Shown: piece after piece, positions 29,486 to 34,261 of the stretch
Position numbering within the stretch: the first letter of the stretch is position 1
Layout of the letters: the number at the start of each line of letters is the position of its first letter
Origin: Patescibacteria group bacterium
GTDB taxonomy: Bacteria; Patescibacteriota; Microgenomatia; UBA12405; JAHJSD01
NCBI GenBank assembly: GCA_018830585.1
Contig: JAHJSD010000013.1
Span: 1-34,261, forward strand
Direction: 5' to 3'
DNA: 34,261 nucleotides
Made by a program: the position numbers and the translations under genes
Notes under the pieces: generated by a model
The model's database searches: none
What the model was told of the DNA's origin: nothing
The model's input: only the letters and a program-made list of their open reading frames with translations

Positions 29486-29572
29486 ATGGACGCGCTGGCC
29501 AAAGCAGACAAAGCTCAGCTTAAAGAATTAGGAATTCAGGTAATTGCCGATGGTCTACAAAAAGATCGCTAA
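29486..29572 (+). CDS. Possible 28-residue ORF overlapping the carboxypeptidase start
   Basis: MDALAKADKAQLKELGIQVIADGLQKDR is an amphipathic, protein-like stretch, and the same frame is open back to a TTG at 29444. It overlaps the first 23 bases of the next gene, so it could serve translational coupling or be the tail of a lost gene. No Shine-Dalgarno site is seen. Confidence 0.25.
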   Translation: MDALAKADKAQLKELGIQVIADGLQKDR

Positions 29573-30431
29573 ATTTTGGGGCCTGATACTTTTTATTTTT
29601 TCTGTTTTAATCTCGGTCAGGTTTTTTGTTTTTTGGGAAGGTTTTAATCTGGACTTTAATCCTTCGCCTTTGCCTTTGATTGAAGAGGACGCTTCTTTTC
29701 CGCAGATTAATGCCAAATCAGCGATAATAATTGATGCCGATTCGGGGACGGTCCTGTTTGAGAGAGAACCGCACCTGAGGCTTAATCCTGCTTCAATTAC
29801 CAAAATGGCCACGGCGATAACAGCGTTGGAAACTTATCCGGTTGACGAGGTAGTCAGTGTCATCAGCGCTTATCCTGTCGGCAAAATCATGGGTTTGAAG
29901 CCGGAAGAAAAAATTACCGTCAAGAATTTGATTTATGGGCTTTTGGTTCATTCTGCCAACGACGCCGCCTTTGTCCTCGCCGGCCAGACCGAAGGAAAAA
30001 TAGCAAAGTTCATCGCCAGAATGAACGAAATTGCTTTCCAGGAGAATTTAAACGACACCCACTTTGTTAACTTTGACGGAGAAGAGGATCAAAATCACTA
30101 TTCCACTGTTTTTGACTTGGCTCATCTAACCAGATGGGCCCTAAGAAATAGCATTTTTAGCGACGCGGTCCGGCTTGACAGGATTACGGTAACCGATATC
30201 ACCGGCAATATCAGTCATGATTTGGAAACTACCAATGAACTTTTGGGTTTGGAAGAAATTAAAGGAGTTAAGACTGGTTGGACTCCTTTGTCCGGTGAGT
30301 GTTTTGTCGGCTTAGTGGATTTAGAAGACCGCCGGCTGATCACCGTGGTTTTAGGCAGTGAAGACCGTTTTGGCGAAACTAAAAAATTGGTTGATTGGGC
30401 AAAAGAGAATATTTTTTGGAAAGAGATTTGA
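29550..30431 (+). CDS. D-alanyl-D-alanine carboxypeptidase (PBP5/DacA-like, S11)
   Basis: This extracytoplasmic enzyme trims peptidoglycan side chains. From the ATG 29550 (a TTG 6 bases earlier is less likely) it has 293 residues. A membrane signal/anchor runs about 8-30. The catalytic motifs are complete: SITK (82-85), SAN (135-137) and KTG (241-243). The sequence AIIIDADSGTVLFEREPHLRLNPASITKMATA is typical. There is no C-terminal membrane-anchor domain as in E. coli PBP5, so anchoring is by the uncleaved N-terminal helix or absent. Confidence 0.93.
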   Translation: MVYKKIAKFWGLILFIFSVLISVRFFVFWEGFNLDFNPSPLPLIEEDASFPQINAKSAIIIDADSGTVLFEREPHLRLNPASITKMATAITALETYPVDEVVSVISAYPVGKIMGLKPEEKITVKNLIYGLLVHSANDAAFVLAGQTEGKIAKFIARMNEIAFQENLNDTHFVNFDGEEDQNHYSTVFDLAHLTRWALRNSIFSDAVRLDRITVTDITGNISHDLETTNELLGLEEIKGVKTGWTPLSGECFVGLVDLEDRRLITVVLGSEDRFGETKKLVDWAKENIFWKEI

Positions 30432-30998
30432 TTCTTGTCTTGTTGCAAGATAGTGAAAACCCCGACCTGTTTCCATTGTCATTCTTCCCCCACACACCGG
30501 GTGTGTGGTAGGTTGACACCTCGGGAATTACTTCGATCCTGGAAATGAAAATCCAAAAAATGATCCAGGATCGTGATTATCCAAAATAAATGGCGATGAG
30601 GAATCTTGTAGCGAAGTTTCTCCTCGGATGATGTCCGAATGCCTGCTGCCCTCCTGCCGGCGGGCCTGCCCTCCTGCCGGCGGGTAAACCGGCAGGCAGG
30701 GACTCCTCCCTGCCCGCAGATGCTTCGCACCAAGCGATGCAGACGGGCGAGGTGGAACGAAGCGTGTTTGAAGTTTTGTCATCATATCATCTGAGCACCG
30801 TCCGAGAATGAAGCGGTATTAATAAGGTGGTCCACCAGCTGGTGGAGAATTTAAAGTGAATCAAACTGTCCCGCCCTTGCGTCGGGGGAGGCTTTACTTT
30901 TAAGTTTGTAGTTTTGCCCGTGAAGTAGACAGAAAATCACTTTAGGGTTGAATCTTCCCAACCTCGTCAAAGACAGGCGGCCTTTGACTTTTGAATTT
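30432..30998 (+). repeat. Gene-free region of modular and GC-rich repeats
   Basis: 30491-30582 is a copy of the modular repeat lacking the middle modules: CACACACCGGGTGTGTG, TAGGTTGACACCTCGGGAATT, then CTTCGATCCTGG...GATCCAGGATCGTGATTATCC. 30648-30700 holds two tandem copies of a CTGCCCTCCTGCCGGCGGGC unit and GC palindromes. 30831-30845 includes CCACCAGCTGGTGG. Frames here are repeat translations. Confidence 0.75.
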
Positions 30999-32057
30999 TT
31001 ACTCCAACCACTCGGGAGGAATTGCCGAGACATAACCGTAAAAATTATCGTCGCCCTGAAAAACGATCACCGGCTGTAAAAACTTATCGGTGAAATAGGG
31101 GTCAAAATAAGCTAAATAGACCCTTCTTATTTTGACGGCAGCCTCTTTTTGCCCGCCGCTGTAAGAAGCAAGATAATAATTGCCGGTCTTAAGCTCTTCC
31201 CAGGCTTGTTCAACTGTCTTAATCGGATACCGGCTGTACTTTTCCCGGTCGCTTTCAAAATGAAGATATTTCGCTTCTACCACATGCTCGTTTTGGATCC
31301 TGAACCCGGAAATCAACAACGAAACTAAGCTTTTGTCCGCCTTTGGCGAAACGACGGGGTATTTATTGTCTACTTTTTTTCTGAAAATATTTATCCTGAC
31401 AAAGTCGGCTTCGGAAGCGGCCAAAGCAGGGATTAGTTGACTGCCGCTTATTTTCCAGTAACTGGGACGGTATTCGCCGTCTTTGAGCTCGTTGGTCAGG
31501 CGGGAAATCTTGCTTAAAAAGGCTCTGGCGATCATAAGCGTATCGGATTCTGCGGGAAGCGACGGTGGATTGATCAGTGTTTGGTCTTCAAGATAAGCGT
31601 AGGCATATTCAAAATTTCCGGTTAAAACGTCAACGGTCAACGAAGTTCTTTGGGACGCGTTTTCGAAAACAAAAATATCCTCGTCTATTTTTCGCGGATC
31701 ATCTTTAAATCCCAACGTTTTCGCTAAGCTGGTTGCTTTTTCCAAAGAAAGAAACTTGCCTCTTTCTTGGGGCACAAAATAAACCTTTTCGGTAAAAGGG
31801 ATGTCTTTGGGCAGCTCTCCGTCTGCGGTTTCCAGCTGGAAGTTTTTCGGTTTTTGGATCGCTTCTTTGGGAAAATTTATTCTGGGCAATTTGCCGAAGG
31901 AAGTGTCCGGCGGCGGCGGCGGTATCGGATGGATACTTCTCCAGTAAACTGTAAAAAGGTTAATGCTTACTTTAGAAACGAAAAAAAGAACTAAAAGTAT
32001 CGCGCTGATTTTGATAACCTTACGAGTGTAGTAAGAAACAACCGTCAATTGGGACAT
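30999..32057 (-). CDS. Membrane-anchored hypothetical protein
   Basis: Not recognised. The 352-residue protein has one N-terminal membrane helix (about 15-35, VIKISAILLVLFFVSKVSINLF) and a Pro-rich linker (IHPIPPPPPDTSFGKLP). Then comes a large extracellular-type region with repeated beta/alpha units: two segments SLEKATSLAKTLGF and TLMIARAFLSKISR look like the helix of PepSY-like modules, with strands such as TSLTVDVLTGNFEYAY. The C-terminus reads VYLAYFDPYFTDKFLQPVIVFQGDDNFYGYVSAIPPEWL. Predicted promoter TTGAAT-18-TATACT ends 7 bases from the ATG. Confidence 0.72.
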   Translation of the reverse strand: MSQLTVVSYYTRKVIKISAILLVLFFVSKVSINLFTVYWRSIHPIPPPPPDTSFGKLPRINFPKEAIQKPKNFQLETADGELPKDIPFTEKVYFVPQERGKFLSLEKATSLAKTLGFKDDPRKIDEDIFVFENASQRTSLTVDVLTGNFEYAYAYLEDQTLINPPSLPAESDTLMIARAFLSKISRLTNELKDGEYRPSYWKISGSQLIPALAASEADFVRINIFRKKVDNKYPVVSPKADKSLVSLLISGFRIQNEHVVEAKYLHFESDREKYSRYPIKTVEQAWEELKTGNYYLASYSGGQKEAAVKIRRVYLAYFDPYFTDKFLQPVIVFQGDDNFYGYVSAIPPEWLE

Positions 32058-32064
32058 CAGTTTT

Positions 32065-32094
32065 AGTATACAATTTAGGTGTGATAAAATTCAA
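32065..32094. promoter_or_regulatory. Divergent overlapping promoters in a 39-base gap
   Basis: Minus strand: TTGAAT (32094-32089), 18 bases, TATACT (32070-32065), start near the ATG at 32057. Plus strand: extended -10 TGATAAAAT (32082-32090), start near the gltX ATG at 32097. Both mRNAs would be leaderless and the two promoters exclude each other. Confidence 0.6.
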
Positions 32095-32096
32095 AC

Positions 32097-33689
32097 ATGA
32101 AATTAACCCCAGCACCAGAAAGCCCCACGTTCCAACATGGGGATGAATGGCAATCTGTCTGGGGCTTTCGGTGCGGGGTTTCATCCCCCGGGAAAGGGAA
32201 GCCACGGGCTTCAGCCCGTGGAGGATTCACTTCCCCACGGAACCGAAAAAAAGACCTTTTTGATTTTCCCGTCAGAACCAGGTTCGCTCCCAGCCCGACC
32301 GGATTTGTTCATATCGGCAATATCTACGGGGCGATGTTGGATTATGCTTTTGCCAAAAAACACAAGGGCGGTTTTATTCTCCGGATAGAAGACACCGATC
32401 AGAAAAGGCGGGTGGATGAGGCAGAAGAAAAGATTTACCAGGGTTTAAAGTGGGCCGGATTGGTTCCGGATGAAAGTCCGGAACACGGTGGAAAATACGG
32501 GCCTTACCGCCAATCGGAAAGATTGGAAATTTACCAAAAGTATGCTCGCCAATTGGTTGACCAAGGTGATGTCTATTATTGTTTTTGCACGCCCAAGAGA
32601 CTGGAAGAGCTAAGGCAAGAACAGAAAAGAAAGAAAAGATTGCCCAAATATGACCGTCTTTGCCGCAAGATTTCTAAAAAAGAGGCGGAGCAAAGGATAA
32701 AAAACGGCGAAAAATATGTTATTAGGATGAAAGTTCCTGATAACGAAAAAATTGCCGTCAACGATCTTCTCAGAGGCAAAGTTGTTTTTGAAAGCAATCT
32801 GATTGACGACCAGGTTCTTTTGAAAGCGGACGGCTTTCCCACTTACCACTTAGCGGTAGTAGTAGACGACCATTTGATGAAAATTTCCCATATTATCAGG
32901 GGCGAAGAATGGCTTTCTTCTGCGCCGAAACATGTTTTGCTTTACCGCTACCTCAACTGGCAGATGCCTGTTTTGATCCACACTGCCAACTTAAGAAACC
33001 CGGACCGGAGCAAGATGAGCAAACGCCACGGCCACACCTCTCTGGACTGGTACATTGACCAGGGTTTTTTGCCTGAAGCCTTGCTTAACTTTTTGTCTCT
33101 TTTGGGCTGGTCCCACCCGGAAGAGAAAGAAATATTTTCTTTTGACCAGTTTGTTAAACTTTTCGATCTTAAAGATCTTTCTCCGGTCGGGCCCGTCTTT
33201 GATTTAAAAAAATTAGAGTGGATGAATGGGGTTTATATCAGAAATAAAGCCGATGCCGATTTGGTAGAATTTCTCAAGCCCTTTTTGCCCGAGGTAGCCA
33301 AGGACAAAATTTTAACGGCAGCGCCTTTGATTAAGGAGAGAATCAAAACCTTAAAGGAAGCTTCCGAAATTCTTGAGTTTGTTACTCGTAAAGTTGATTA
33401 CAGTCCGGACTTGTTATTGGTTAAGGGATTAACCAAAGAAAGTGCTGGGCAGATGCTTGAGAAGGCAAAAGCAGCTGTAGATAAATATGGGATAGATGTA
33501 GAAAAACTCCAAAAGGAATTTTTAAAACTGATTAAAGACAATAATTGGAACACCGGTAATTTTTTTATGGTTTTGCGCACCGCCGTCTGCGGCAAAAAAA
33601 TCACCCCGCCGATTATCGAATCCTTGCCCTTAATTGGCAAGGGAGAGACCCTTTCCCGTTTAGACTTAGCTTTATCCAAATTAAGCTAA
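32097..33689 (+). CDS. gltX: Glutamyl-tRNA synthetase with inserted N-terminal segment
   Basis: The enzyme charges tRNA-Glu. From VRTRFAPSPTGFVHIGN (about residue 58) the protein is ordinary: the HIGH-like motif HIGN, RIEDTDQKRRVDEAEEKIYQGLKWAGL, the DRSKMSKRHGHTSLDWY motif and a C-terminal anticodon domain to residue 530. The first 57 residues (MKLTPAPESPTFQHGDEWQSVWGF...SPRNRKKDLFDFP) are not GluRS. They are translated from a palindrome-rich insert (32110-32245), while the promoter and ATG lie before it. No other in-frame start exists before VRTRF, so the insert must be translated. Confidence 0.92.
   Translation: MKLTPAPESPTFQHGDEWQSVWGFRCGVSSPGKGKPRASARGGFTSPRNRKKDLFDFPVRTRFAPSPTGFVHIGNIYGAMLDYAFAKKHKGGFILRIEDTDQKRRVDEAEEKIYQGLKWAGLVPDESPEHGGKYGPYRQSERLEIYQKYARQLVDQGDVYYCFCTPKRLEELRQEQKRKKRLPKYDRLCRKISKKEAEQRIKNGEKYVIRMKVPDNEKIAVNDLLRGKVVFESNLIDDQVLLKADGFPTYHLAVVVDDHLMKISHIIRGEEWLSSAPKHVLLYRYLNWQMPVLIHTANLRNPDRSKMSKRHGHTSLDWYIDQGFLPEALLNFLSLLGWSHPEEKEIFSFDQFVKLFDLKDLSPVGPVFDLKKLEWMNGVYIRNKADADLVEFLKPFLPEVAKDKILTAAPLIKERIKTLKEASEILEFVTRKVDYSPDLLLVKGLTKESAGQMLEKAKAAVDKYGIDVEKLQKEFLKLIKDNNWNTGNFFMVLRTAVCGKKITPPIIESLPLIGKGETLSRLDLALSKLS
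32110..32245. mobile_element. IS-like palindromic insertion inside the gltX 5' end
   Basis: The insert is built of hairpins: GCACC-GAAAGCCCC (32112-32126) with GGGGCTTTCGGTGC (32161-32174), GGGG/CCCC at 32175-32188, and CCACGGGCT-tc-AGCCCGTGG (32202-32221). The last resembles the subterminal hairpins of IS200/IS605-type elements as I remember them. No transposase remains, so it would be a non-autonomous end pair or remnant. The length keeps the gltX frame open. Confidence 0.5.
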
Positions 33690-33726
33690 AATACTCTAAT
33701 CATTCGAATCATTAGAGTATTTTAGC
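33685..33726 (+). terminator. Terminator overlapping the gltX stop
   Basis: Perfect 16-bp arms (33685-33700 and 33711-33726, GCTAAAATACTCTAAT and its complement) around a 10-base loop. The TAA stop is inside the left arm. A TTTT run lies in the right arm. Confidence 0.75.
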
Positions 33727-34085
33727 CTCCGGGGTTAAATCAATTTCTTAGACACCCCCGGGGTGAGTTTTGGCTCCCCGGGGGTGGATCAAGAGCAACC
33801 AGGCCTATCAACGCTCCGGAGGTGAGTTAATTCGACTCGATCCGGGATCGTGATTCCTTCTCCGTCATCCTGATCTCCCTCAGGGAGAGAAGGATCCCCT
33901 TGTGTAAAATCCCGACCTGGGATTATGCCCCCCTATTTCCCTGATTACCCCTTATCGTCCCGATTTTCCCTTTCCACCCCTCGCTAGAATTCGATCCTGG
34001 ATCGTGACCACCGTCATTCCGAGCGAGTCTTGCGAGACGAGGGATCCTTGTCTGGCGGTTTATCTTGCTTAATTACTTTACTGCC
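33727..34085 (+). repeat. Composite repeats after gltX
   Basis: 33751-33786 is CACCCCCGGGGTG...GGCTCCCCGGGGGTGG, 33834-33855 the ACTCGATCCGGGATCGTGATTCC end module, 33858-33900 a CCGTCATCCTGATCTCCCTCAGGGAG repeat, 33926-33980 the CCCCCTATTTCCC / CCCTTTCC module, 33987-34006 ATTCGATCCTGGATCGTGACC and 34013-34050 a further CGTCATTCCGAGCGAG copy. No gene is seen. Confidence 0.75.
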
Positions 34086-34090
34086 TTTTC

Positions 34091-34099
34091 TGGTAAAAT
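34091..34099 (+). promoter_or_regulatory. Extended -10 promoter near the right edge
   Basis: TGGTAAAAT, identical to the 9-mers upstream of rny and recJ. The next ATG (34108) starts 8 bases after it. Confidence 0.5.
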
Positions 34100-34107
34100 T
34101 AAGCCGT

Positions 34108-34167
34108 ATGATAGAAATGCGAGCTAATAGACAAAACGTGGAGGTAAAACTAACTCTTTTTTCCTAA
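34108..34167 (+). CDS. Possible 19-residue leader ORF
   Basis: MIEMRANRQNVEVKLTLFS then TAA. It begins where a leaderless mRNA from the promoter at 34091 would start. It may be a leader peptide for the gene at 34214 or chance. Confidence 0.25.
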   Translation: MIEMRANRQNVEVKLTLFS

Positions 34168-34213
34168 CTAATCGCCTATTCCCAATTTATTAATCTTCTG
34201 GTACATTAATCTC

Positions 34214-34261
34214 ATGAAAAAAGATACTGTAAACAATGCAGAAACGTTGCTCAAAAAAGAG
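34214..34261 (+). CDS. 5' end of a gene cut by the window edge
   Basis: Sixteen codons (MKKDTVNNAETLLKKE) remain open to the edge. A TGGTACATT extended -10-like box ends 7 bases before the ATG (34199-34207), again predicting a leaderless start. Too short to identify. Confidence 0.4.
   Translation, partial: MKKDTVNNAETLLKKE

Noticed and set aside
30479..30785. Two minus-strand frames
   Set aside because: Both are GC-palindrome and modular repeat translations.

Overview
The window looks like part of a Patescibacteria (CPR) genome, most likely Microgenomates-like. This is inferred from small streamlined operons, an archaeal-type AspRS, a set of short conserved hypotheticals and CPR-style interspersed intergenic repeats. 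TGA is used as stop (recA, rny-region leader ORF), so the TGA=Gly code of Gracilibacteria/Absconditabacteria is not in use. No taxonomic marker could be searched, so the phylum call is a judgement.

Layout. Bases 1-1790 are an accessory island: a run of integron-like attC sites separates cassettes that carry a RHH/RelE toxin-antitoxin pair and a glyoxalase-fold protein. Both gene cassettes are also bounded by their own inverted repeats. No integrase is in view. A repeat-filled gap and a tRNA-Pro(GGG) follow. The core block 2734-6608 holds a PaaX-like regulator behind a perfect 36-bp palindrome, recA, rny and an HU gene. 6685-11278 is one gene string: a three-gene ABC-2 exporter, miaA and an AI-2E family permease. 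It converges on rnpB (minus strand). comM follows, then a 49-residue zinc-ribbon gene on the minus strand. 15351-19832 is an operon of a DUF4446 protein, a DUF3048 protein, an HTH/degenerate nucleotidyltransferase protein, secD and secF. cca (minus) and recJ (plus) are divergent. 23300-26850 is a decaying accessory stretch: a broken gene, a frameshifted CYTH gene beside a thymidylate-kinase-like gene, a structured hairpin, a zinc-ribbon hypothetical, a Nudix-like remnant and a Cys-rich small protein. A T-box leader with an Asp specifier then controls an AspRS fused to a YbaK-type editing domain. A D-Ala-D-Ala carboxypeptidase, a membrane-anchored hypothetical (minus) and gltX close the window. 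The gltX N-terminus carries an in-frame palindromic, IS-like insertion.

Shared themes. (1) Many first genes start at or within a few bases of the predicted transcription start, behind TATAAT or extended -10 (TGnTAAAAT) promoters without Shine-Dalgarno sites, while several genes (recA, rny, HU, the zinc-ribbon gene) have good ones. (2) Intergenic spaces are packed with a modular palindromic repeat whose modules keep a fixed order and orientation and which has invaded or extended several reading frames. (3) The household genes cover DNA recombination/repair (recA, recJ, comM), RNA processing (rny, rnpB, cca, miaA), protein export (secDF) and tRNA charging (aspS, gltX).
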